NCBI GenBank assembly: GCA_046537875.1
Contig: JBKHJZ010000044.1
Location: 1-20,093 of the forward strand
From: JBKHJZ01 sp046537875
GTDB taxonomy: Bacteria; Actinomycetota; Acidimicrobiia; Acidimicrobiales; VFJN01
Direction: 5' to 3'
Length of the DNA: 20,093 nt
The position numbers and the translations under genes are program-made. The notes beneath the pieces are model-generated. The model had not been told where the DNA came from, made no database searches, and was given only the letters and a program-made list of their open reading frames with translations. This document shows, in pieces, positions 13,375 through 19,413 of this stretch (position 1 is its first letter; each line of letters opens with the position of its first letter).

Positions 13375-14124
13375 TCACTGCCCGTCGTCTGGTGGGATCC
13401 GGTCGTCGCGCGCGGCCCGCAGGGCGCGCATCTTCTCGAAGTCGATCGCCACGAACAAGCCGTCGGCCTCGGCGCACAGGCGGTCGCCCGCCCGCAGCGT
13501 CCCGTGCGTGAACGTCTTGCGGCCGGTCACCTCGGTCACGCGCGCCTCGAAGGACAGCTCGGTGTGCAGGGGCGTCGGGCTCCGGTAGTCGACGGCGAGG
13601 CGCGCGGTCATCCCGGGCCGTCCGGCCAGCGACTGGGTCGAGCCGAGGACCTCGTCGAACGCGGCGGCCACGTACCCGCCGTGGACGCACCCGGGCGGGC
13701 CCTCGTAGGCGGCACCGAAGGTGGCCGAACCGTACATCACCCCCTCCGCCGCCCAGAGCTGCACCGGTGGGGCGAGGGGGTTCGCCCGACCGAGCACCGG
13801 GCTGTGGTCGAAGAACGCGTGCGGATCGCGCCCCGCGAGCGGTGCCTCCCCGAATCCCTCGTAGAGGGAGCGACCCGGGAAGGCCTGGAGGCGGTGGGCC
13901 AGCTCCTCGAGCTCGGCCGCCACCGCAGCGAGCTCGTCCACCGGTGCCGGGCTGCCGTGCAGGCGGTTGACGATGACCCGCAGCGCGTCGGCCGTGCGGT
14001 GGAGCTCCTGCCGCCGGGGCGACGGCGGGGCGGTGGCGAGGGTCCGGAGGTGGTCGGGCCACGACGGGGAGCCCGGCGCCGGGAACTCTCCGGGGGGCTC
14101 GGGGGGATCGGCCGGGGGTGCCAT
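13375..14124 (-). CDS. PaaI-type hotdog thioesterase with N-terminal extension
   Basis: This 249-residue protein's second half is a hotdog acyl-CoA thioesterase domain (about 125-232): EGPPGCVHGGYVAAAFDEVLG (helix with HGG and Asp157/Glu158), then RLAVDYRSPTPLHTELSFEARV and FVAIDFEKM. The first 100 residues are not catalytic: a proline-rich start (PPADPPEPPGEFPAPGSPSWP) and a helical segment (about 36-82, QELHRTADALRVIVNRLHG...ELAAVAAELEELAHRLQ) that may be coiled coil. FDHSPVLGRANPLAPPVQLW links the two and resembles mycobacterial members. It hydrolyses an acyl-CoA whose nature is unknown. ATG 14124 is chosen because the open frame further upstream runs antisense into the exonuclease gene. 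A TAAGCC hexamer lies 8 bp before it. The exonuclease gene ends 70 bp upstream. Confidence 0.85.
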   Translation of the reverse strand: MAPPADPPEPPGEFPAPGSPSWPDHLRTLATAPPSPRRQELHRTADALRVIVNRLHGSPAPVDELAAVAAELEELAHRLQAFPGRSLYEGFGEAPLAGRDPHAFFDHSPVLGRANPLAPPVQLWAAEGVMYGSATFGAAYEGPPGCVHGGYVAAAFDEVLGSTQSLAGRPGMTARLAVDYRSPTPLHTELSFEARVTEVTGRKTFTHGTLRAGDRLCAEADGLFVAIDFEKMRALRAARDDRIPPDDGQ

Positions 14125-14194
14125 GGCCGTCCGGCTTATCTCAGCTCGGGCGCCCCGTGCGAGCCCGGGCCGCCGCCCGGCCACGCACCGCTCG

Positions 14195-14986
14195 TCACGG
14201 CGAGGCACCGGTGTCGATGTCGACCACCATCGGCGCGTGGTCGCTCGGCTTGACACCCTTGCGCGCGTTGCGGTCGATGAGCGCCCAGGTGGCGTGCTCG
14301 GCGAGCTCCGGCGAGACCAGCACGAGATCGATGCGCATGCCCTGGTGCTTGTGGAAGGCACCGGCGCGGTAGTCCCACCACGAGAACAGCCCACCGACGT
14401 CCGGGTACAGCTCGCGGAACACGTCGCGCAGGCCGGCCGCCTGCAACTCGCCCAGGGCCGCGCGCTCCTCGGGCGTCACATGGGTGGCTCCGACGAAGGC
14501 GGCCGGGTCCCACAGGTCGATGTCCGTCGGTGCGATGTTGAAGTCGCCGCACAGGGCTGCGGGGCGGCCGTCCCGCGCTTCGGCCACGACGTGATCTCGC
14601 AGGCGGGCCAACCAGGCGAGCTTGTACCGGAACTGCTCGTGGCCGACCGCCCGGCCGTTGGGCGCGTACACGGAGGACACGCGCACTCCTCCACACGTGG
14701 CCGACACCAGCCGGGCCTCGTCGTCCGGGGGCCCGCCGTCGGCGAAGCCCGACACGGGGTCGGCGAGCCCGACCCGGCTGAGGATCGCGACCCCGTTCCA
14801 GCGTCCGTGCCCGTGGTGGACGGCGTCGTAGCCCCGGGCGTGGAACTCGAGGGCGGGGAACGCGGCATCGGTCAGCTTCGTCTCCTGGAGGCAGAGCACG
14901 TCCGGGTGGGCCACGTCGAGCCACCCGTGCACCCGGGCCAGGCGCTCGACGGTCAGCGCGTTGAGGTTCCAGGTGGCGATCCGCAC
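14195..14986 (-). CDS. xthA: Exodeoxyribonuclease III (AP endonuclease)
   Basis: This is a 263-residue Mg2+-dependent AP endonuclease/3'-5' exonuclease for base-excision repair. The family motifs are all present: RIATWNLNAL (Asn7), LCLQETKL (Glu35), NGVAILSR, SSVYAPNGR (Tyr107), CGDFNIAPTDIDLWDP (Asp148, Asn150), FSWWDYRAGAFHKHQGMRIDLVLVSP and the final KPSDHAPMVVDI (Asp249-His250). Length is normal. The GTG start at 14986 fits the first strand exactly and has TAGGGT 7 bp upstream with no ribosome site. The gene starts 24 bp after the stop of the NYN-S1 gene but appears to have its own promoter. Confidence 0.95.
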   Translation of the reverse strand: MRIATWNLNALTVERLARVHGWLDVAHPDVLCLQETKLTDAAFPALEFHARGYDAVHHGHGRWNGVAILSRVGLADPVSGFADGGPPDDEARLVSATCGGVRVSSVYAPNGRAVGHEQFRYKLAWLARLRDHVVAEARDGRPAALCGDFNIAPTDIDLWDPAAFVGATHVTPEERAALGELQAAGLRDVFRELYPDVGGLFSWWDYRAGAFHKHQGMRIDLVLVSPELAEHATWALIDRNARKGVKPSDHAPMVVDIDTGASP

Positions 14987-14993
14987 CGACCGG

Positions 14994-14999
14994 ACCCTA
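14994..14999 (-). promoter_or_regulatory. Leaderless-type -10 box (TAGGGT) of xthA
   Basis: On the minus strand TAGGGT is followed by CCGGTCG (7 bp) and the GTG start of the exodeoxyribonuclease gene. It lies between that start and the stop of the upstream NYN gene, so xthA can be transcribed on its own. Confidence 0.6.
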
Positions 15000-15010
15000 C
15001 CGGTGGTGGT

Positions 15011-16588
15011 TCACTCCCCCGCCGGCGCACCACGCCCGGCCGCCGCCTGCTCGGGCGCCGCCTTTCCGCCGGAGGCCCTCCTCCCCGGGGCCTTCTTCGC
15101 CGGGGCGCGCTTGGCCGGCGTCTTCCTCCCGGCCGACCGCTTTGCCGGCGCCGTCTTCGCGGGCGCCCGCTCGGCCGGCACCTTCCCCGCGGCCGCCTTC
15201 TTCCCCGCCTTCGCTGCCTTCCCCGCCGTCGCTGCCGCGGGTGCCGCCGGCCCCGTCCGGCGCCGCTCCCCCGCCCCAGCCGTCCCCGACGACTGCTCGG
15301 CCGCGAGCCGCTTCGCGGCCCGGGTCGCCGCCGCCTTCTTGGCGGCCGTGCTCCGCGCGGCGGCAACCTCCTCGGGGGTGCGTTCGGCCGCCCGCTTCTT
15401 CGCCGCCCGGCCACCACGCGCCGGTCGCCGCCGGGGCTTCGGCTGCTCGACGCTCGGCCCTTCGCCACCCGCACCAGCCGCCTCCCGGCCCGCCGCAGCC
15501 CGGGCGGCAGCGGCGACGGCCTCGGGCGATTCGCCGGCCTCGGTGGCCGCTTCCACCATCTCCCTCTCCACCAGATCGATCGGCCGGGGTGGCGCCGGCG
15601 TGGCGACACCCGGCACGGCCAGGTCGATGCCGCGGAGCGGCGGGTCGATCGCCACGACGACCAGGTGGACCGTCTGGCCCAGCTCGAGCTGCTCCTTGGC
15701 GCTGCGGGGCGGCGGGTCCCCCATGTTGCGCAACGGGAGATAGCCGCGGGCGTCACCCACGGTCACGTAGGCACCGTGCGAGCTGAAGCGCTCCACGGTC
15801 GCGTCGACCTCGCTGCCCACCGGGTGAGCGCTGACGAACTCGATGAACGGGAGCGCCTCGTTGTACGGCTCGACCCCCTTGGTGACGCGGGCACCCCGCC
15901 GGGCGGGCCCTCGGCGACGTCCGGCCTCCCCGTCGGCGCCCGGCGCTTCCGCCTCCGCTGCCGTCCGCTCGGGCTCGCCGTCGCTCGGGGCCTCCTCCGC
16001 CGGCGCGGCGGCCGGCGCGCGGCGGGCCCGGCGCTTCTTCGGAGCTGGCGCCTCGGCCTCGACGACCGCGGCCTCGGCCGCCTCCGCAACCTTCTCGGCC
16101 GACTCGGCCATCTTGGCCGCGGTCCGCGCGACCTTCTTCGCGTCGCTGACCGCCCGGCGGCTGGTGGGTCCCCGCACCGGTGACCGCTCCATGAACACCC
16201 ACCCGACATGGGGCACCGGCTTGCCGCCGATCAGCCGGCCGCGCTCGAACAGCCACGGGTACTCTCCGTGGAACTCCTGGAACGAGTCGTTCGACAGGAT
16301 CACCGCCTTCGCCTTGTCGGCGATCTGCAGCACGAAGGCGTCACCCCGGCCGATGGCGCCCGCGGGCGGCGTGATCAGCTCGTTGGCCGCCACCGCCTCC
16401 TCGAAGACCCGCCGCTCCTTGGCGGTGACCCGGTTGGGGAACGTCGCGTCGACGACCACGGTGACGACGCCGGGGTGGTACTCGTCGATGAACGCCCGTA
16501 CGGCCTCGTCGAGCTGGGCCAGGCTGGGAACCTCACGGCCTTCGGTGGCGATGTTCGAACCGTCGATGACGACGTGCTTCATTCTCAT
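15011..16588 (-). CDS. NYN-domain (Zc3h12a-like) ribonuclease fused to an S1 domain and a histone H1-like tail
   Basis: This is a 525-residue multidomain protein. Residues 3-140 form a PIN/NYN nuclease of the Zc3h12a type: KHVVIDGSNIA (Asp9), VVVDATF (Asp47), ITPPAGAIGRGDAFVLQIA (Asp83), AVILSNDSFQEF (Asp101), then YPWLFERGRLIGG. Residues about 145-235 are an Ala/Glu/Lys linker, partly helical. Residues about 257-327 are an S1 RNA-binding fold (VGSEVDATVERFSSHGAYVTVGDARGYLPL). From about 380 on the protein is Lys/Ala/Pro-rich, with repeated AKKA, PAKR and APAK units like histone H1 or actinobacterial HupB tails. It is likely a cytoplasmic RNase that can grip RNA through S1 and nucleic acid through the tail. 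The start is uncertain: ATG 16588 (MRMKHVV) is preferred, with 16600 and 16582 in frame. It is divergent from the M20 gene. Confidence 0.85.
   Translation of the reverse strand: MRMKHVVIDGSNIATEGREVPSLAQLDEAVRAFIDEYHPGVVTVVVDATFPNRVTAKERRVFEEAVAANELITPPAGAIGRGDAFVLQIADKAKAVILSNDSFQEFHGEYPWLFERGRLIGGKPVPHVGWVFMERSPVRGPTSRRAVSDAKKVARTAAKMAESAEKVAEAAEAAVVEAEAPAPKKRRARRAPAAAPAEEAPSDGEPERTAAEAEAPGADGEAGRRRGPARRGARVTKGVEPYNEALPFIEFVSAHPVGSEVDATVERFSSHGAYVTVGDARGYLPLRNMGDPPPRSAKEQLELGQTVHLVVVAIDPPLRGIDLAVPGVATPAPPRPIDLVEREMVEAATEAGESPEAVAAAARAAAGREAAGAGGEGPSVEQPKPRRRPARGGRAAKKRAAERTPEEVAAARSTAAKKAAATRAAKRLAAEQSSGTAGAGERRRTGPAAPAAATAGKAAKAGKKAAAGKVPAERAPAKTAPAKRSAGRKTPAKRAPAKKAPGRRASGGKAAPEQAAAGRGAPAGE
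15069..15240 (-). repeat. Degenerate Lys/Ala/Pro codon repeats of the H1-like tail
   Basis: Within the NYN-S1 gene this stretch encodes imperfect repeats of about 4-8 residues such as APAKTAPAKR, KTPAKRAPAKKAP and AAKAGKKAAAGK. The matching DNA is a run of imperfect GCCGGC-, GCC- and TTC-containing units on the + strand. It lies inside a coding region and could vary in length between strains. Confidence 0.6.
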
Positions 16589-16598
16589 TGCGGCCTGC

Positions 16599-16626
16599 AT
16601 TCAACCAGAGGGGGATCTGACACCAA
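16599..16626 (-). promoter_or_regulatory. Candidate promoter of the NYN-S1 gene
   Basis: On the minus strand TTGGTG (16621-16626) and TTGAAT (16599-16604) are 16 bp apart and could be -35 and -10 elements. Transcription starting about 7 bp downstream would begin a few bases before ATG 16588. The -35 element overlaps the region feeding the opposite M20 promoter. The -10 departs from the TANNNT consensus, so support is modest. Confidence 0.3.
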
Positions 16627-16641
16627 CGGACCCCGCCCCGC

Positions 16642-16647
16642 TACGGT
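16642..16647 (+). promoter_or_regulatory. Leaderless-type -10 box (TACGGT) of the M20 peptidase gene
   Basis: TACGGT is followed by CCCCGCC (7 bp) and the GTG start at 16655. A weak -35-like CTGACA lies at 16617-16622, 19 bp upstream. Confidence 0.6.
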
Positions 16648-16654
16648 CCCCGCC

Positions 16655-18001
16655 GTGGAGGACGTCACCGCCGAGGTCACGGACCTGCTCGTCCACCTCA
16701 TCCGCAACGCCTGCGTGAACGACGGTGCACGGGAGTCCGGGCAGGAGGTGCGCAGCGCCGACCTGCTCGCAGCCTACCTGGACGGCGCCGGTCTCGACCT
16801 CCAGCGGTTCGAGCCGGTGCCCGGGCGAACCAGCCTGGTCGCCCGCATCGAGGGCCGACGCGCCGGTGCGCCGGGGCTCCTGCTCATGGGCCACACCGAC
16901 GTGGTCCCCGCCAACGAGGACGGCTGGCGCCGCGACCCCTTCGGCGGCGAGGTGGTCGACGGCGAGGTGTGGGGCCGGGGCGCCATCGACATGCTGAACC
17001 TCACCGCCTCGATGGCCGTGGCCGTGCGTCGCCTCGCCACGTCGGGGTTCCGGCCCGACGGCCCGCTCGTCTACCTGGCGGTCGCCGACGAGGAGGCCCT
17101 CGGCACCTGGGGTGCCGAGCACCTCACCGCGAACGAGCCCGACGCGGTGAGGGCCGACTACGTGATCACCGAGGCCGGGGGCATCCCGATCCCGGGCGGC
17201 GACGGCGCCCTGCGCCTCCCGGTGATGGTGGCAGAGAAGGGCTCGTGCTGGTGCACGCTGCGGATCACGGGCACGCCGGGCCATGCCTCGCAGCCGTACC
17301 GAACCGACAACGCCCTGGTCACCGCCGCCGAGGTGGTGCGGCGCCTGGCGGAGCACAGGCCCGAGACGCGCATCCACGAGACGTGGCGGCGCTTCCTCCG
17401 CGAGATGGCCCTGCCCGAGGAGATGACCGCACCGCTCCTCGATCCCGACAGGCTGCTCGACGCGCTCGCCGGGCTGCCGGTGTCCATGGCCCGCGAGTTC
17501 CACGCCTGCACGCACACCACGCTGGCGCCCACGGTCGCCCACGGGGGCACCAAGACGAACGTGATCCCCGACCGGGTCGACCTCCAGGTCGATGTGCGCA
17601 CGTTGCCCGGCCAGACGCTGAGCGACGTGCAGGCCATCATCGACGACGCCCTCGGCGACCTGGCGCCACGGGCGGAGCTCGTCGGCGCGCACGACGACCC
17701 CTCCACCGAGTCGCCTGTCGACACCCCGCTGTGGCACACGCTCGCCAGCACCACACAGCGCTTCTACCAGGGCAGCCACCTGGTCCCGATGCTGAGCGTC
17801 GGTGCCACCGACGCCCGCTTCTTCCGCCGGCTCGGGATCACGGCCTATGGCTTCGGGCTCTTCAGCCGCAAGATCTCGTTCGAGGAGTACGGCAAGATGT
17901 TCCACGGCGACGACGAGCGCGTCGACGTGGACTCGCTGCGCCTGTCGACCGAGCTGTGGCAGGCCGTGGCACGGGACCTCCTCGGTGGGACGGGGGCGTA
18001 G
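16655..18001 (+). CDS. M20/M25/M40 family metallopeptidase
   Basis: This is a 448-residue di-zinc amidohydrolase or peptidase of the M20 family (ArgE/DapE/carboxypeptidase G2-like). Metal and catalytic residues in order are: His80 and Asp82 in LLMGHTDVVP, bridging Asp112 in GRGAIDM, Glu146-Glu147 in VADEEALG, Glu173 in ITEAGG, and the late histidine in MFHGDDERV. The lid/dimerisation domain runs from about 190 to 330 (ITGTPGHASQPYRTDNA; GGTKTNVIPDRVDLQVDVRTLPG). There is no signal peptide, so it is cytoplasmic. The substrate could be a dipeptide, N-acyl amino acid or another amide. GTG 16655 starts exactly at the first helix and lies 7 bp after TACGGT. Hairpins after the stop separate it from the HAD gene. 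Confidence 0.92.
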   Translation: MEDVTAEVTDLLVHLIRNACVNDGARESGQEVRSADLLAAYLDGAGLDLQRFEPVPGRTSLVARIEGRRAGAPGLLLMGHTDVVPANEDGWRRDPFGGEVVDGEVWGRGAIDMLNLTASMAVAVRRLATSGFRPDGPLVYLAVADEEALGTWGAEHLTANEPDAVRADYVITEAGGIPIPGGDGALRLPVMVAEKGSCWCTLRITGTPGHASQPYRTDNALVTAAEVVRRLAEHRPETRIHETWRRFLREMALPEEMTAPLLDPDRLLDALAGLPVSMAREFHACTHTTLAPTVAHGGTKTNVIPDRVDLQVDVRTLPGQTLSDVQAIIDDALGDLAPRAELVGAHDDPSTESPVDTPLWHTLASTTQRFYQGSHLVPMLSVGATDARFFRRLGITAYGFGLFSRKISFEEYGKMFHGDDERVDVDSLRLSTELWQAVARDLLGGTGA

Positions 18002-18009
18002 CGTCGCTG

Positions 18010-18025
18010 CCGGTGGGCTCACCGG
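18010..18025 (+). terminator. Hairpin after the M20 peptidase gene
   Basis: CCGGTG-GGCT-CACCGG forms a 6-bp stem with a 4-base loop, 8 bp after the stop codon. A second small hairpin (GCGG-GCAC-CCGC, 18031-18042) follows. No T-run is present. They lie between this stop and a new promoter-like box at 18061, which fits transcription termination. Confidence 0.4.
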
Positions 18026-18060
18026 GTCACGCGGGCACCCGCCGGACGCCTCGCCGGCCG

Positions 18061-18066
18061 TAGGCT
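18061..18066 (+). promoter_or_regulatory. Candidate -10 box (TAGGCT) of the HAD gene
   Basis: TAGGCT lies 9 bp before the ATG at 18076, slightly further than the 7 bp of the other cases. The transcript would carry a leader of about two bases, too short for a ribosome site, and none is visible. Confidence 0.42.
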
Positions 18067-18075
18067 CGGGGTCGC

Positions 18076-18735
18076 ATGGCGATCAAGGCGGTCATCTTCG
18101 ATGTGGGGGGCGTCATCCTCACCAGCCCGTTCGAGGCGTTCGCCCGCTACGAGCGCGACAACGGGCTGCCCGCCGGGTTCCTCCGCCGGCTCAACGCCAC
18201 CGATCCCGACACCAACGCGTGGGCCCGGCTCGAGCGCAGCGAGGTGTCGCCCGCCGAGTTCGCCGAGCTCTACGCCGCCGAGGCCCGCGCCGCCGGCCAT
18301 GAGGTGGACGGCCTGGCCGTCCTCGCGCTGCTGGCGGGAGAGGTCCGGCCGCCGATGGTCGAGGCGCTGGGTCGATGCCATGAGCGCCTGCGCACGGCGC
18401 TCCTGACGAACAACTTCGTCCCGGGGTCGACGGGCCGGACCGGTGGGGATGGCGACGGTCGCCCCGCCGGCACGGGCGGGGCGCTGGAGGGCCTGCTCGA
18501 CCACGTCGACGTGCTGGTCGAGTCGAGCGTGGTGGGCGTCCGCAAGCCGGATCCGGCGATCTACGAGCTGGTCTGCGGGGAGCTCGGCGTCGATCCGTCC
18601 GAGGCGGCGTTCCTCGACGACCTGGGGGTCAACCTCAAGCCCGCCCGGGCGCTCGGCATGACGACCATCAAGGTGGTCGATCCCGAGATCGCCATCGCCG
18701 AGCTCGAGCAGGTCGTCGGCTTCCCGCTGCGTTGA
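18076..18735 (+). CDS. HAD-IA family hydrolase (epoxide-hydrolase N-domain-like)
   Basis: This 219-residue haloacid-dehalogenase-superfamily protein most resembles the group of soluble epoxide hydrolase N-terminal domains and ACAD10-type HADs. Motif I is VIFDVGGVI: the nucleophile Asp9 is present, but the usual second Asp at position 11 is Gly, so normal phosphatase acid/base catalysis is doubtful. Motif II is ALLTNNF (Thr-Asn), motif III is the Lys in GVRKPDPAIYE, and motif IV is AAFLDDLGVNLKPARALGM. A four-helix cap lies at about 20-95. A Gly-rich insertion (STGRTGGDGDGRPAGTGG) interrupts the region after motif II. The substrate is unknown. The gene stands between hairpins, so it is probably monocistronic. 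Confidence 0.88.
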   Translation: MAIKAVIFDVGGVILTSPFEAFARYERDNGLPAGFLRRLNATDPDTNAWARLERSEVSPAEFAELYAAEARAAGHEVDGLAVLALLAGEVRPPMVEALGRCHERLRTALLTNNFVPGSTGRTGGDGDGRPAGTGGALEGLLDHVDVLVESSVVGVRKPDPAIYELVCGELGVDPSEAAFLDDLGVNLKPARALGMTTIKVVDPEIAIAELEQVVGFPLR

Positions 18736-18737
18736 GC

Positions 18738-18755
18738 ACCCGGCGCCGTCCGGGT
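18738..18755 (+). terminator. Hairpin after the HAD gene
   Basis: ACCCGG-CGCCGT-CCGGGT is a perfect 6-bp stem with a 6-base loop, starting 2 bp after the stop codon and followed by TTGGGC. The position is typical of an intrinsic terminator, although the T-run is minimal. Confidence 0.42.
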
Positions 18756-18791
18756 TGGGCAGGGCGGGCGGGGGCCTGCAATCCTTCGCTG

Positions 18792-19337
18792 ATGGACTTC
18801 AGGGCCGTGGGCCTGTCCCTGCCGGGCGCCGCGCTGCTGGGTGCCGCGCTGCTGTTCGGCGGATGCGGTGACGACGGCGGTGGAGACGACGGGCCGACGG
18901 CGGGTGCCGACGAGCCGGACGAGACCGCCGGCGCCTGTGGCCTGCTGACCGTCGACGAGGTCTCCGAGCTCTTCGGCCGCCACGCGGCCGTCACGCCCGT
19001 CGAGGGCGCACCCCAGCCGAGCACCAGCTGCAGCTGGACCGCCGAGTCCGACGGCGAGGATCCCACCTCGTGGCAGCTGCAGCTGCAGGCCTACGAGGGC
19101 AGCGAGTTCTTCGACGCGGACGTGTGGGGTGACGACCCGCAGCCGATCGACGATCTCGGCGACGAGGCCTTCGTCGTCGACGGCGGCGACCTCCGGGGCG
19201 TCACCGCCGCGTACCGGGAGGGCGACAAGTCGGTGATCGTCGGCTACACGATCGTGCTCGGAGAGGACGCGCCCGACCCGGCGGCGCAGCAGGACGAGGT
19301 GGTCGAGCTGCTCCGCAAGGTGCACGAACGCTTCTGA
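18792..19337 (+). CDS. Small secreted lipoprotein, DUF3558-like
   Basis: This is a 181-residue predicted lipoprotein. A short start (MDFRA) leads into a hydrophobic signal segment (about 6-24) and a lipobox-like LLFGGC with Cys25 as the lipid-modified residue. An acidic Gly/Asp linker follows (DDGGGDDGPTAGADEPDE). The mature domain begins ACGLLTVDEVSELFG and contains TSCSWTAES, a two-cysteine pattern (likely one disulfide) seen in actinobacterial DUF3558-type lipoproteins. DVWGDDPQPIDDLGDEAFV and the final VVELLRKVHERF complete it. It should sit on the outer face of the cell membrane; its role is unknown. ATG 18792 is chosen because it opens the signal peptide; an in-frame upstream start would put an Arg-rich tail before it. 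Confidence 0.84.
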   Translation: MDFRAVGLSLPGAALLGAALLFGGCGDDGGGDDGPTAGADEPDETAGACGLLTVDEVSELFGRHAAVTPVEGAPQPSTSCSWTAESDGEDPTSWQLQLQAYEGSEFFDADVWGDDPQPIDDLGDEAFVVDGGDLRGVTAAYREGDKSVIVGYTIVLGEDAPDPAAQQDEVVELLRKVHERF

Positions 19338-19351
19338 CCCTCTGTGCCGGG

Positions 19352-19373
19352 GTCGATCGGACGTCGATCGGAC
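19352..19373. repeat. 11-bp tandem duplication containing CGATCG palindromes
   Basis: GTCGATCGGAC occurs twice head to tail. Each copy holds the palindrome CGATCG, so the pair can fold as CGATCG-GACGT-CGATCG. It lies in the 76-bp gap between the convergent lipoprotein and ferritin-like genes, 14 bp after the lipoprotein stop, and may help terminate transcription. Confidence 0.45.
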
Positions 19374-19388
19374 GCGGACTCCGCCGAC

Positions 19389-19412
19389 CCACCGGCCGCC
19401 GCGCCGGGGTGG
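19389..19412 (-). terminator. Bulged hairpin after the ferritin-like gene
   Basis: CCACCGGC (19389-19396) pairs with GCCGGGGTGG (19403-19412) through 8 bp with a two-base bulge and a 6-base loop. It sits 1 bp beyond the stop codon of the minus-strand ferritin-like gene. There is no T-run. Confidence 0.35.
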
Positions 19413-19413
19413 C

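Noticed and set aside
12639..13588. Long + strand open frames opposite the aldo/keto reductase and thioesterase genes
   Set aside because: They are His/Arg/Val-rich antisense shadows, as usual in very GC-rich DNA; they show no motif and overlap well-supported genes completely.
15060..15430. Possible CRISPR-like or satellite repeat array
   Set aside because: The repeats are short, imperfect, in frame and encode the H1-like tail; there are no regular spacers.
13967..16183. A 738-codon + strand open frame opposite the NYN-S1 and xthA genes
   Set aside because: Its Arg/Pro/Leu runs are the reverse reading of the Lys/Ala tail; the minus-strand product has recognisable NYN, S1 and exonuclease III domains.
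18732..18791. Upstream ATG (18732) for the lipoprotein
   Set aside because: It would put an Arg-rich tail before the signal peptide and overlap the HAD stop; ATG 18792 gives a proper lipoprotein signal.
18780..18794. CAATCC at 7 bp before the lipoprotein ATG as another leaderless -10 box
   Set aside because: Only the A of TANNNT matches; calling it would be pattern-forcing.
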